A stretch of DNA of 45,013 nt from Lachnospiraceae bacterium Zagget2 (lineage in GTDB: Bacteria > Bacillota > Clostridia > Lachnospirales > Lachnospiraceae), in NCBI GenBank assembly GCA_001941045.1, contig MSHD01000013.1, positions 47,409 to 92,421 of the forward strand, read 5' to 3'. Shown here piece after piece: positions 8,133 to 15,350 of the stretch. The stretch's first letter is position 1, and every line of letters begins with the position of its first letter. Position numbers and translations under genes: made by a program. The notes beneath the pieces were generated by a model that was given only the letters and a program-made list of their open reading frames with translations, was not told where the DNA came from and made no database searches.

Positions 8133-8360
8133 GTGGCAAAGAGAGAACACGAACTCTATATTTACAAATTGAACGAGCAACACCCGGCATGGAAATATGG
8201 ATACAGATACGATGTGAAAGTTTTCATACATCCGGATTCACACAGGGAAACAGCCTACTACTCAGGAGTTGGTAAGTATTGCAGGACACGCGAAGAAGCT
8301 AACACATATGCCGAAAGCTTCCCTTTTTCAGTTCGTACGTACGAACTTTTTGTTGCGTGA
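8133..8360 (+). CDS. Hypothetical 75-residue protein with the phage palindrome in its 3' end
   Basis: The start is taken as GTG 8133 with AAAGGA 7 bases upstream; the frame is open earlier but those codons have no site. The product (VAKREHELYIYKLNEQ...) is basic and aromatic with a DVKVFIHPDSHRETAYYSG middle and a REEANTYAESF helix. Its last residues, SVRTYELFVA, are encoded by the 18-bp palindrome at 8330-8347, so the palindrome was accommodated in the coding end. It is the leftmost gene that carries a phage palindrome and so may be the leftmost true phage gene. Not recognised. Confidence 0.6.
   Translation: MAKREHELYIYKLNEQHPAWKYGYRYDVKVFIHPDSHRETAYYSGVGKYCRTREEANTYAESFPFSVRTYELFVA
8330..8347. 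repeat. 18-bp palindrome AGTTCGTACGTACGAACT, copy 1
   Basis: Perfect palindrome inside the 3' end of the 8133 gene, 53 bases before the 8401 start. It is the same sequence as at 12112, 14417, 15245 and 16609. It is followed by TTTTT on the + strand. Confidence 0.95.
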
Positions 8361-8400
8361 ATTTAATTTTCGTGATACTCTTTTTTTGGAGGTAAGTGTT

Positions 8401-8685
8401 ATGATTTTTCTTTTGAATGTGGCAATATTGGCAGATATCGTGTTCATGCTATGGCAGATAGGTGAACTGATTTCCATAAACGGCAGGAAGAACGCACTGC
8501 GGGAAGAGCGGGAAGAGACAGCCCGTAACGGCATGGGGTGGTACAGAGTAAATTTTGCACGTTCATGGGATGAAAAGCTTGACGAGGTAATTCTGCGGGA
8601 AAAGGTCAGGTATCTCTTTTATGGAGGCATGGGATTTATTGTATTATTCCTGATACGGATGTATTTTGAAGTTATCACAGTGTAG
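8401..8685 (+). CDS. Small double-membrane-segment phage protein, paralogue of the 11648 product
   Basis: 94 residues from ATG 8401 (GGAGGTAAGTGTT upstream; a longer frame from 8269 is less likely). Layout: membrane segment at residues 2-24, a basic cytosolic stretch (NGRKNALREEREETARNGMGWYR, in two parts: NGRKNALREEREE and TARNGMGWYR), then a second membrane segment at about 73-92. The 98-residue protein at 11648 has the same order and shares the R-x2-E-x-TA-R-GMG-x2-R-x2-F core. The two lie on the + strand, opposite to the phage structural genes. Likely a membrane protein of assembly or host takeover; not recognised. Confidence 0.7.
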   Translation: MIFLLNVAILADIVFMLWQIGELISINGRKNALREEREETARNGMGWYRVNFARSWDEKLDEVILREKVRYLFYGGMGFIVLFLIRMYFEVITV

Positions 8686-8694
8686 GAAATCATG

Positions 8695-8729
8695 AATGGA
8701 GCGGCAGGTTATAAACCCACCGCTCCATT
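8695..8729. terminator. Bidirectional hairpin between convergent genes
   Basis: AATGGAGCGG (8695-8704) pairs with CCGCTCCATT (8720-8729), with inner GGTT/AACC pairing. It sits between the stop of the + strand 8401 gene and the stop of the - strand 8746 gene. There is no long T run, so it may stop transcription weakly or protect RNA ends. Confidence 0.55.
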
Positions 8730-8745
8730 ACATATGCGTTTAACA

Positions 8746-8994
8746 TCAGGCAAAAGGTATCAAATTCCAGAGTGTTTTAATAACAGCAACAGCAACACGG
8801 AATATGTAAAATACCACTGCGATACGCAGTATTGTTACAATCGTCCCACAGGGTAGCATATAGAGCACACCCTTTATGAGTGAGATTGCATCCTGATAGA
8901 CTAAACTGCTATAATCGAACGTTATAGAAGGAAGCGCAGAAGCTACAGCCTTTATGAGCGAAAAGAAAAACGATATAGTTTTTTCAACAATCAT
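8746..8994 (-). CDS. Small hydrophobic phage protein, pVI-like by position
   Basis: 82 residues from ATG 8994 (GGGGG 7 bases upstream), 13 bases after the stop of the 869-residue gene, so the two are one transcription unit. It has a hydrophobic N-terminal helix, a middle loop (PSITFDYSSLVYQDAI) and a long C-terminal membrane stretch containing MLPCGTIVTILRIAVVFYIF. The LPC turn in the membrane stretch faintly recalls the LLPVCIPV and CLPACIAV of the two coat proteins. In filamentous phages a small membrane protein (pVI) follows the large adsorption protein (pIII) and caps the same virion end; this gene has that position and size. The assignment is inference. Confidence 0.6.
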   Translation of the reverse strand: MIVEKTISFFFSLIKAVASALPSITFDYSSLVYQDAISLIKGVLYMLPCGTIVTILRIAVVFYIFRVAVAVIKTLWNLIPFA

Positions 8995-9007
8995 AATTTA
9001 CCCCCTT

Positions 9008-11617
9008 TTATCTCTTAACATGAAGCTCATTATATTCCGCACGAAGCTCCCCAGATTCTGAATCAGTTGAAAATCCATAGTGCAATACACTACCACCCTG
9101 AATAATACTAGGCAGGTTCAGTATCAGCCGCCAGAGGAACACTAACCACAGGAATGCACTGATTATGGCATCCCCATATTTCTTATAATCCGCATACCAT
9201 GAGAAATCTACTAAGGCAATCATGTCACCGTATTTAAAGTTTTCAGACGTGGCGGCACTCAGGTCGATGTAAATCACAGGTGGTTCTGCATCCTCTTCGA
9301 ATATGCTGATTATATCTTCATAAACTGTTATCAGCGTATCTATGAACGGGAAACCAGAGCGAAGTTCTGATATCTCGTCAGTAATCGCATAGGATGAAGG
9401 AACAAACAGCGTTTCAAGGAGTGCAGACAGCAGGTTGATAATGTCAGCAGGAATTGCAATTATCGTTGAGATTATATCTTCCAGTGTAGCAACTATTGTA
9501 GCAGGTACAGACAAGATTGCATCTATGATTTTCTGTAGCCATTCCCAGAGCAAATCCCACGCAGAAGACAGCGCGACTGTTATTGTATCCGGGATTGATA
9601 TGATTAAGTCCCCAATACCTTCAACAGCTCCGACAATCGCGCCCGGGATATCAAGCGTGCCAATCGCTTCCGCGACAGCGGCAGGAATCGCGGTAATACC
9701 GTCAATGATATCTGTCAGGAATGCGGGAATCGTCAGGCCATCAAGCACCTCTTCAATGTAGTTTGCAATGGACAAGGGTATTCCCGTCAGTACGTCAAGG
9801 ACATTACTTAACGCGCCCGGGATGGAAGACTTTTCAAGCACGTCCCCAATCGCGTCAGGTAAGCCTACTGTAATACCCGTGAGCACATCTGATATACTAC
9901 TGGATATGCCCGTCAGCGTATCATCAAGCCCCGGGAAGGTATCAGCGATAGCATCCGCGAGGGACTGCGTTTGCGCGTATAGCGCATCTGTGACACCAGA
10001 TAGCAATGATTGAAGCAGAGAATCGAGCCCGCTAAACGTGTCTGTTATCGTGTCAGCAACATCTGATATGTAGCGCGGTATGGACTGAACAGAAGCCAGT
10101 GTATTTGACAGATACCCGTACAGGACGGCAAAGAGGGACGATAGCCCCAAAGCGTTTGCAATCAGCGAAGGTAGGTCAACAATCGTGTTGACGATTGCTT
10201 GTAAACCAGATATAATACTATTTGTATTTGACACCGACTGCTGATTGAGAGCTTCCGTAGAGTCCTCTATGTCAGAGGCGTCAATAGTACCCGCAGGGTC
10301 GATAGTCGTAGGGACATAGACCGTTGATTCTTCGTCCGTATCGTCTACAGCCTCATCATAGGTTGTGGAAACAGCAAGCGCGTCAGAGACAGCTTGTACA
10401 AAGATTGCTTGTTGTTCGGTATCCGTCAGGTCAGGATTATCCGCGATAGCGGCGGCAACTGCCGCTTCCGCTATTTCATAGATATCAACGTTGTTGAACG
10501 ATATCGAGGTTGCGTTGTCCTGATAGGGCGCAGTGTCAACCATTGAGGAGGAATCGACTGCAAAGTCAGTCTCAAGATCCACGATTGTACTATCATCATC
10601 GAAATAGCATTCAAGACCATATTGGTCAATATAAATACAATTAGCCGCATTGCTCTGTGAAGTTGAACATAAAGACGGCATAAAGTCTCCGATGATATAG
10701 AATTGCGTCAAGTAGAAATTATAACTTTGGTCATTACTATTGTTAAGAAGTCCAAATGAATAAATTGTATAATAGTTCCATAAACCTGAAATTAAATTAT
10801 TTAATTTATCAGCAGAACCAACAGAACCAAAATTATATAGATACGTTGCATTAGAATACTGAGAAGTTGAACCCGTATACCATCCATCATAATCAGAGGC
10901 ACCAATAGATGAAGAGGGAACAAAACCAAATGTAATATAAGTACCGTTAGAAGTAGAGTTAATATAACGAATACTCATAATTCCCTGAAAACTGTTAATA
11001 TAACTAACAAAATCATTATAACTTGAGGAATCATAATTACTTGCCGCAGAGAGCCAATCCGATAAGGGCATATCATTGTAGTCACCAATATCGCCTAATA
11101 TATCTACAGAGAGTGACGTTACGTGTCCACCGTATGAGCCAGTGTTGGAGACAGTACCCACAGAGGCATCATAAGTGAACACGTTTTTCAGGAACGTGTA
11201 GAGGGCAGAGGCAACGTAACTAACTTGTGCGGCATCGTTGGCTATGGTAATGATAGGGCTTGTGTCACCACTCAGGGTATCATCTAAACCGTATAAGATA
11301 TCCAACACGCTATTAGCAGTCGTACCGCCGACAATAAGACCTGAATCTGCATAGATTTCAAGCCAGTCAAAGAAATCACCTGTTAAAATAGAAGCATCTT
11401 TTGAGCTTATGTTAGATACGCCCATAGAAGGAAGGAGCGCAGATATAAGCGCCGCACTGCCAGAAAGCGCAGAAATCAGAAGACCATATTCGAGGCCAGT
11501 TGCGTTGACTTCATACGTTTTCTTTGAATCAAGATAAGTTGAAACAGGCGATAGGAACAGTATCAGGACTGCCAGTGAAAAACACAAAGCCCGTTTACAA
11601 TATTTTGTTAAACGCAT
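9008..11617 (-). CDS. Large exported phage protein, candidate pIII-like adsorption protein
   Basis: 869 residues from ATG 11617 with AGGAGG 5 bases upstream. A signal peptide lies at about residues 1-33 (KRALCFSLAVLILFLSPVSTYL). The N-terminal 350 residues are Ser/Asn/Tyr/Asp-rich, as in cell-surface binding domains. From about 470 to 760 runs a long amphipathic repeat of roughly 18-25-residue units with the recurring pattern (L/I)-x-x-IP-x-x-(I/L)-x-x-x-(I/L) and GLDD/GL-L. Near the C-terminus is one membrane segment (IISAFLWLVFLWRLILNLPS) and a short basic tail. Signal peptide, long outside part and C-terminal anchor match filamentous-phage pIII in plan, but the protein is about twice pIII's length. 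The middle is AT-rich in places (10.7-11.0 kb). Confidence 0.65.
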   Translation of the reverse strand: MRLTKYCKRALCFSLAVLILFLSPVSTYLDSKKTYEVNATGLEYGLLISALSGSAALISALLPSMGVSNISSKDASILTGDFFDWLEIYADSGLIVGGTTANSVLDILYGLDDTLSGDTSPIITIANDAAQVSYVASALYTFLKNVFTYDASVGTVSNTGSYGGHVTSLSVDILGDIGDYNDMPLSDWLSAASNYDSSSYNDFVSYINSFQGIMSIRYINSTSNGTYITFGFVPSSSIGASDYDGWYTGSTSQYSNATYLYNFGSVGSADKLNNLISGLWNYYTIYSFGLLNNSNDQSYNFYLTQFYIIGDFMPSLCSTSQSNAANCIYIDQYGLECYFDDDSTIVDLETDFAVDSSSMVDTAPYQDNATSISFNNVDIYEIAEAAVAAAIADNPDLTDTEQQAIFVQAVSDALAVSTTYDEAVDDTDEESTVYVPTTIDPAGTIDASDIEDSTEALNQQSVSNTNSIISGLQAIVNTIVDLPSLIANALGLSSLFAVLYGYLSNTLASVQSIPRYISDVADTITDTFSGLDSLLQSLLSGVTDALYAQTQSLADAIADTFPGLDDTLTGISSSISDVLTGITVGLPDAIGDVLEKSSIPGALSNVLDVLTGIPLSIANYIEEVLDGLTIPAFLTDIIDGITAIPAAVAEAIGTLDIPGAIVGAVEGIGDLIISIPDTITVALSSAWDLLWEWLQKIIDAILSVPATIVATLEDIISTIIAIPADIINLLSALLETLFVPSSYAITDEISELRSGFPFIDTLITVYEDIISIFEEDAEPPVIYIDLSAATSENFKYGDMIALVDFSWYADYKKYGDAIISAFLWLVFLWRLILNLPSIIQGGSVLHYGFSTDSESGELRAEYNELHVKR

Positions 11618-11647
11618 AAATACCTCCTGAAAGGATAAAACAAACAA

Positions 11648-11944
11648 ATGTTATGGACAGTAGCAACTATCATATTTAATATACTTTTAATAGCCATGAT
11701 AGCCTTTATCATTATGGCTATCTCAGCTTATATAAGTATCTGCACAAGAAACTACAGGGAACGGAAAACAGCAGAGCGCGGAATGGGTTTGTTCAGGATT
11801 TACTTTTCTAAATCTAAAAGCGAATTGTCTGATGAAGAAATGTTAAATAGTTATTTGAAGTATGCGATTATTTGTTTTTTTTCAATGGTAGGTGTATTAG
11901 CTTTTACTGAATTGATAGAACATATAATAGGGTATTTTTCATGA
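11648..11944 (+). CDS. Small double-membrane-segment phage protein, paralogue of the 8401 product
   Basis: 98 residues from ATG 11648; AAAGGA stands about 13 bases upstream, so initiation may be weak. A membrane segment spans about residues 3-30, followed by a basic loop (CTRNYRERKTAERGMGLFRI) and a second membrane segment at about 70-95. The GMG-x2-R-x2-F core and overall layout match the 8401 product. The gene starts 30 bases from, and divergent to, the 869-residue gene. Not recognised outside this element. Confidence 0.7.
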   Translation: MLWTVATIIFNILLIAMIAFIIMAISAYISICTRNYRERKTAERGMGLFRIYFSKSKSELSDEEMLNSYLKYAIICFFSMVGVLAFTELIEHIIGYFS

Positions 11945-12093
11945 TTTTTTATGATACCATTCCTAAACCCCTTCGTCCTTCGCCCCCCCCCTTTCCCCTC
12001 TCCAGAGGGGGGCGGGACAGTCAACACATTTCCGTCTTTAAAGGGGACGGAAATATGTTGAGCAAGATGCGCGGGGAAGTTCTGTTTTATGTT
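11945..12093. other. Hairpin-rich gap between convergent genes
   Basis: Two folded parts are seen. A poly-C/poly-G pair, CCCCTCT (11994-12000) and AGAGGGG (12004-12010), follows a run of nine C at about 11981-11990. Next, AACACATTTCCGTC (12023-12036) pairs with GACGGAAATATGTT (12046-12059), 14 bp with one mismatch and a 9-base loop. This could be a two-way terminator for the 11648 gene and rep, or part of the phage replication or packaging region. Confidence 0.55.
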
Positions 12094-13158
12094 TTACGCT
12101 TTTGCCGCGAAAGTTCGTACGTACGAACTCTTTTTCTCAAGCGGGACAATTCTGCACGGCCTGAATACGCGAAGGGACTTTTTGTCAATGAACTCATACA
12201 GATTGAACTTGCGGATATTCTTGTCAAATGTTTCCTTGCTTCTCTTCGCATTCTTTGAATCAATCGGTTCATTGTTTTCGCCAGTTTCGATATAGTAGAT
12301 ATCGCGATTACACTGCGGGACATGTGTTTTCTTGATACAGTCCATATGCCCGGAAAGGTTCTCTAGGATTTTCATATGGTTCTCGATGTATACTTCGTCA
12401 CATACGTCCTTCGCCCGTACTGTATTGCGGGAGCACCAATAGCGGTGGCGGCCATGTAAAAGACCTTCTGTGTCTTTCGTGATATACTTCGCGATATAGT
12501 TGCTTACTTTCCCAGTGTGGCCTACTTCCGTAACCGTATTAAAGCCATACTTCCATGAAGGGATATTGTAAATCACGTTCCCTTTCTTATCAAACTTGCC
12601 AGAAACACGGAGCTGTAGGCCGCTACAGTTCGCCAGAAGCCCATGCAGGTGGTAATGCTCCCCATCCTTGTGAAGCTCCGGGACAAGCACGTATTTCAGG
12701 TCAGGGCATAAGCGGGAGCGGATATTATTAAGCCACTTTCCCGCTTTATGGCAGACTTCCTCATAGTTGGAAGAATCAACCAATTTCTGGTTGAAGGTGA
12801 AAGTGATGAAATAGTCCCATCTGTTTGCGCGGCAGATTCCAATCAGGCTTTGCTTAGAACGGTTCAAGGAAACTTGTTTATTCCGCTCAGCTTGTTCCAT
12901 GTCAACGATATACTCGACTGTATTGGTAAACGGATTAAACGTGCCTTTCCTCTTTTTCAGTTCTTCCCGTGCTTCCGCCAGTTTTTCCATGCGGTCAGCT
13001 TTTTTTGGATTCTCCTTGCGGAGATTCTTCTCGATACGGCTTTCAAGCTCCTTTTTCATGAGCTTTTCCGATTCTGACATTTTTGTAACTGGACGGGAAT
13101 ATATGCGGTATTGCGTCCCGGTCACATAGTAGTATACTTTCAGGTTGTACTTTTCCAT
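12094..13158 (-). CDS. rep: Rolling-circle replication initiator (HUH endonuclease)
   Basis: 354 residues from ATG 13158. Motif I is FITFTF (117-122); the metal-binding HUH motif is in HYHLHG (His170, His172); motif III is NYIAKYITKD with candidate catalytic Tyr221 and Tyr225 flanking Lys224. These are the three motifs of rolling-circle initiators that nick the origin and stay joined through a phosphotyrosine. A coiled, basic N-terminal part precedes the catalytic domain. The start has no clear ribosome site; instead an 18-bp palindrome sits 9-26 bases upstream, which suggests tight control. The last codons (SSYVRTF) lie in a second palindrome. Filamentous phages and small plasmids use such proteins; the neighbours favour phage. 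Confidence 0.9.
   Translation of the reverse strand: MEKYNLKVYYYVTGTQYRIYSRPVTKMSESEKLMKKELESRIEKNLRKENPKKADRMEKLAEAREELKKRKGTFNPFTNTVEYIVDMEQAERNKQVSLNRSKQSLIGICRANRWDYFITFTFNQKLVDSSNYEEVCHKAGKWLNNIRSRLCPDLKYVLVPELHKDGEHYHLHGLLANCSGLQLRVSGKFDKKGNVIYNIPSWKYGFNTVTEVGHTGKVSNYIAKYITKDTEGLLHGRHRYWCSRNTVRAKDVCDEVYIENHMKILENLSGHMDCIKKTHVPQCNRDIYYIETGENNEPIDSKNAKRSKETFDKNIRKFNLYEFIDKKSLRVFRPCRIVPLEKKSSYVRTFAAKA
12112..12129. repeat. 18-bp palindrome, copy 2
   Basis: Perfect AGTTCGTACGTACGAACT inside the last codons of rep. It has AA before and CT after, the flanks also seen at 14417 and 15245. Confidence 0.95.
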
Positions 13159-13316
13159 TGTCTTAAAGTTCGTATGTACGAACTTTTCCCCTTTCCCAGT
13201 GTAGCTTTCACTCGTTCTGAGTGAAAAATGTTGCTATTGTCAAGTATGCGCTCCGCGCTCCGTTTCGGCGCACGCGCCGAGGCGGGAGCGCGGTGCGGAG
13301 GCATGGCAACAGCAAC
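13159..13316. promoter_or_regulatory. Candidate phage origin/packaging region
   Basis: The 158 bases between rep and the Zot gene fold almost entirely. First comes palindrome copy 3 (13167-13184, AGTTCGTATGTACGAACT, one mismatch, extendable by AA/TT). Then TTTCACTC (13206-13213) pairs with GAGTGAAA (13219-13226). Then a large imperfect cruciform runs from 13230 to 13316: GTTGCTATTGTCA pairs with TGGCAACAGCAAC, the middle is GC-rich, and the tip is CGGCGC-AC-GCGCCG. It ends one base before the Zot stop codon. Filamentous phages keep their plus-strand origin and packaging hairpin in such an intergenic region; the assignment is inference from structure and place. Confidence 0.55.
13167..13184. 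repeat. 18-bp palindrome, copy 3 (one mismatch)
   Basis: AGTTCGTATGTACGAACT, upstream of rep by 8 bases, where the ribosome site should be. AA/TT flanks extend it to 22 bp. The centre TATG replaces TACG. Confidence 0.9.
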
Positions 13317-14159
13317 CTATTCTGATTCAGTCGTTGGCACGTCTCGCGGCAGGAAGCCGCTTTTTGTGAGACTGTCAATTACGGCATACGTGTCGTATGC
13401 GTTGCGGATTCTATCCGTATGGGTGAAGCAGTAAAAGCCCCGGCTTTTCCACTCGACTACTTCGCCCTTGTCGTTCAGGACAGGGGCTTTACAGCGGACG
13501 ATTGTGAAGCAATGCAGGATTGTCATGCAATCCCGCACTTCCGTGGCCTGAGAGCGGATTGCCTTTGCGAGCAGATAGAAGTTCTGCGCAGTACCCAATA
13601 TAATACGACGGTTTTTTCTGTTCTGAGTGATAATTGAAAGCATTTCAGGCGGGAAGTTGCGGGAGGCGTTTGAACCAAACCAGTTTTGCAGTTCGTCCAT
13701 TCCGACAATAACGCCTTTCACATCATTTTTATAGTCTGTGAGCATACGCCAGTCTTCGAGAAAGCAATCTTCATATTTGTATCCAAAGTTTGTAATACAC
13801 TTTGCTTTCGGATAGCAGTCTTGTAAGTGAAGCATATACTCCACCATGGAGACAGTTTTTCCCATACCTTGACGCCCGGTGAAGATAATCATCCCTTGCG
13901 GGTTGAAGAAATCAGCGGGACGAGACATGTAGTCACTGACCATCTGGCGGGGTGCAAGGATAAAGAGTGAGTAAAATATGTTCGGACGCTTTAAATGCTT
14001 CACAGACGTTTTCGCAGGACGGATACCTTTTGCATAAGCAAGTATCAGATAGAAAAAGTAGATCATCATGAAAACGGCATAAAGCCCGACTATAATAAGC
14101 AAAGGCCATTTCAGGATATTCAGAAACGCCAGTAACATATTTAAAAAAGAATCGAGCAT
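13317..14159 (-). CDS. Zot/pI-type phage assembly ATPase
   Basis: 280 residues from ATG 14159 (GGAG 8 bases upstream). A strong membrane segment lies at about residues 15-43, at the N-terminus. Walker A is GRQGMGKT (95-102) and Walker B is VIVGMDE (150-156) followed by LQNWFGS. ITQNRKNRRIILGTAQ matches the sensor region of Zot/pI proteins. These inner-membrane ATPases drive extrusion of filamentous phage through the envelope. Gram-negative pI carries its membrane segment after the ATPase domain; the N-terminal anchor here fits a phage of a single-membrane host. Lies between the coat-like zinc protein and rep. This is the clearest inovirus marker in the window. Confidence 0.9.
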   Translation of the reverse strand: MLDSFLNMLLAFLNILKWPLLIIVGLYAVFMMIYFFYLILAYAKGIRPAKTSVKHLKRPNIFYSLFILAPRQMVSDYMSRPADFFNPQGMIIFTGRQGMGKTVSMVEYMLHLQDCYPKAKCITNFGYKYEDCFLEDWRMLTDYKNDVKGVIVGMDELQNWFGSNASRNFPPEMLSIITQNRKNRRIILGTAQNFYLLAKAIRSQATEVRDCMTILHCFTIVRCKAPVLNDKGEVVEWKSRGFYCFTHTDRIRNAYDTYAVIDSLTKSGFLPRDVPTTESE

Positions 14160-14447
14160 AGTATTTTCTCCAATCGTAAGGTAGTGGCAACCACAAGGTT
14201 ACAAGGGGCACTTAAGGCCGCTGAGCGGGAAAAGCGCCACTCAGCGACGCTAAGCCAGTTTTCGTCCATTCCATAATCAGTAAACGGCAAGAGCTTACGC
14301 TTCGAGTGCCGCACAGCTCCGTTTCACTACGCTGTACGGCCTCAACCGTTTGACTGATTTTCCATGGACTTGGCAAGCGTCAGGTTATCACAGGACTGCC
14401 AGAGGGGCGGCTTCAAAGTTCGTACGTACGAACTCTAGCCCCGGGAG
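14160..14447. other. 288-base gap with several hairpins and palindrome copy 4
   Basis: No gene is supported here. CGCTGAG (about 14219-14225) pairs with CTCAGCG (about 14240-14246), and GCCGCACAGC (14308-14317) pairs with GCTGTACGGC (14331-14340, one mismatch). Palindrome copy 4 is at 14417-14434. A small hairpin TAGCCCCGGGAGCTA overlaps the stop of the zinc protein gene. Like 13159-13316 it could hold replication or packaging signals, or serve as the leader of the Zot gene. Confidence 0.55.
14417..14434. repeat. 18-bp palindrome, copy 4
   Basis: Perfect copy, 14 bases past the stop codon of the zinc-motif coat-like gene, in the leader of the Zot gene. Flanks AA and CT as in copies 2 and 5. 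Confidence 0.95.
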
Positions 14448-15227
14448 CTACGCGCTGTTCATGGTATCACGGATAAAGGCTATTGCTTTGCGGATACCCA
14501 GTGCAGAGACAAGGACAGCGATACAGGCCGGGAGACAGTAGAGGATATAGGCGAACATGTAGGACGGGTCAGTCAGGACTGTGAGCCACGATGAATCCTC
14601 CATAAGCTTCATATTTACATAGGTAAAATAATCGACCAAAGAATAAACAACACCAGTGCCGTCACAATTAGCACAGGTACCATAAGCCTTAATATTGCCG
14701 CTTCCATCACAGGTAGTGCAATCTACAGTTTGCGAAACAATACCAGAAGTACCACAGTCGCCACACATGGTGTATTCTGTCAGAGCGCCGGAGCCTAAAC
14801 AGGTATCACAGGTGTAATAAAAAAAACCAATGCCGCCACAGGTAGAGCAGGTTTCCGTATACTCTACGGGATTTCCTTCTCCGTCTGTATCATAAATGGT
14901 AATAGTACCCATACCAGAGCAGTCGGAACACATTTCCATAAACGACCCAACGCCGCCACAGTTTGAGCAAGCAATTTCATACTCTGTATAACCAAAACCG
15001 CCACACATAGAACAGGCCGCGTCCTCATAGGTAAAACCATTACCACCACAGGAAGGGCATGTCTCATAACCTAAAAAAACTACCCCAGAGCCGTCACAGG
15101 AAGAGCAGGTCGTGGCAACACTATGAGAAGAAGCGCAGACCGGGACGCAGAGCATGGGGACGACCAGAAGGACGGCAAGGATTATATATTTGAGCTTGAT
15201 ATGATTTTCATGTTCTTGAGTATTCAT
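14448..15227 (-). CDS. Exported zinc-finger-like protein with a coat-protein C-terminus
   Basis: 259 residues from ATG 15227 (AGAGG 10 bases upstream). Residues about 12-32 are a signal peptide (KYIILAVLLVVPMLCVPVCA). Residues about 38-200 hold ten CxxCxxxG motifs (CSSCDGSG, CPSCGGNG, CSMCGGFG, CSNCGGVG, CSDCSGMG, CSTCGGIG, CDTCLGSG, CGDCGTSG, CTTCDGSG, CANCDGTG), the DnaJ-type zinc-centre pattern in which two motifs bind one Zn. The last 36 residues, YCLPACIAVLVSALGIRKAI then AFIRDTMNSA, match the major coat protein end LLPVCIPVMVSFIGLRKAI then AFVRSILQSA. It is thus probably a minor virion protein that displays a zinc-rich or disulphide-rich domain outside. I know of no described filamentous-phage protein of this design. 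Confidence 0.8.
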   Translation of the reverse strand: MNTQEHENHIKLKYIILAVLLVVPMLCVPVCASSHSVATTCSSCDGSGVVFLGYETCPSCGGNGFTYEDAACSMCGGFGYTEYEIACSNCGGVGSFMEMCSDCSGMGTITIYDTDGEGNPVEYTETCSTCGGIGFFYYTCDTCLGSGALTEYTMCGDCGTSGIVSQTVDCTTCDGSGNIKAYGTCANCDGTGVVYSLVDYFTYVNMKLMEDSSWLTVLTDPSYMFAYILYCLPACIAVLVSALGIRKAIAFIRDTMNSA

Positions 15228-15244
15228 AAGCCACACCTCTCAAA

Positions 15245-15262
15245 AGTTCGTACGTACGAACT
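15245..15262. repeat. 18-bp palindrome, copy 5
   Basis: Perfect copy 17 bases upstream of the start of the zinc-motif coat-like gene, with the ribosome site between. Confidence 0.95.
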
Positions 15263-15280
15263 CTAAAAAACGATAAATCT

Positions 15281-15317
15281 GAAAATGCCCTCCGACACAT
15301 GGAACGTGCCAGAGGGC
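15281..15317 (-). terminator. Hairpin after the major coat gene
   Basis: On the - strand GCCCTC-T-GGCAC pairs with GTG-TC-G-GAGGGC (15317-15287), followed by ATTTTC. A smaller GCGGGC-TT-GCCCGC hairpin lies between it and the coat stop. A partial stop here would make more coat than minor coat mRNA, as filamentous phages need. Confidence 0.5.
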
Positions 15318-15350
15318 AACCCACCTTTCAGGCGGGCAAGCCCGCTAGGA

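Noticed and set aside
8330-8347. Palindromes as SOS (LexA) boxes
   Set aside because: Firmicutes LexA boxes are GAAC-N4-GTTC; here the order is GTTC-N8-GAAC.
11981-11990. Poly-C run as a phase-variation tract
   Set aside because: It lies past the stop of the 11648 gene in a non-coding gap, so length change would not shift a reading frame.
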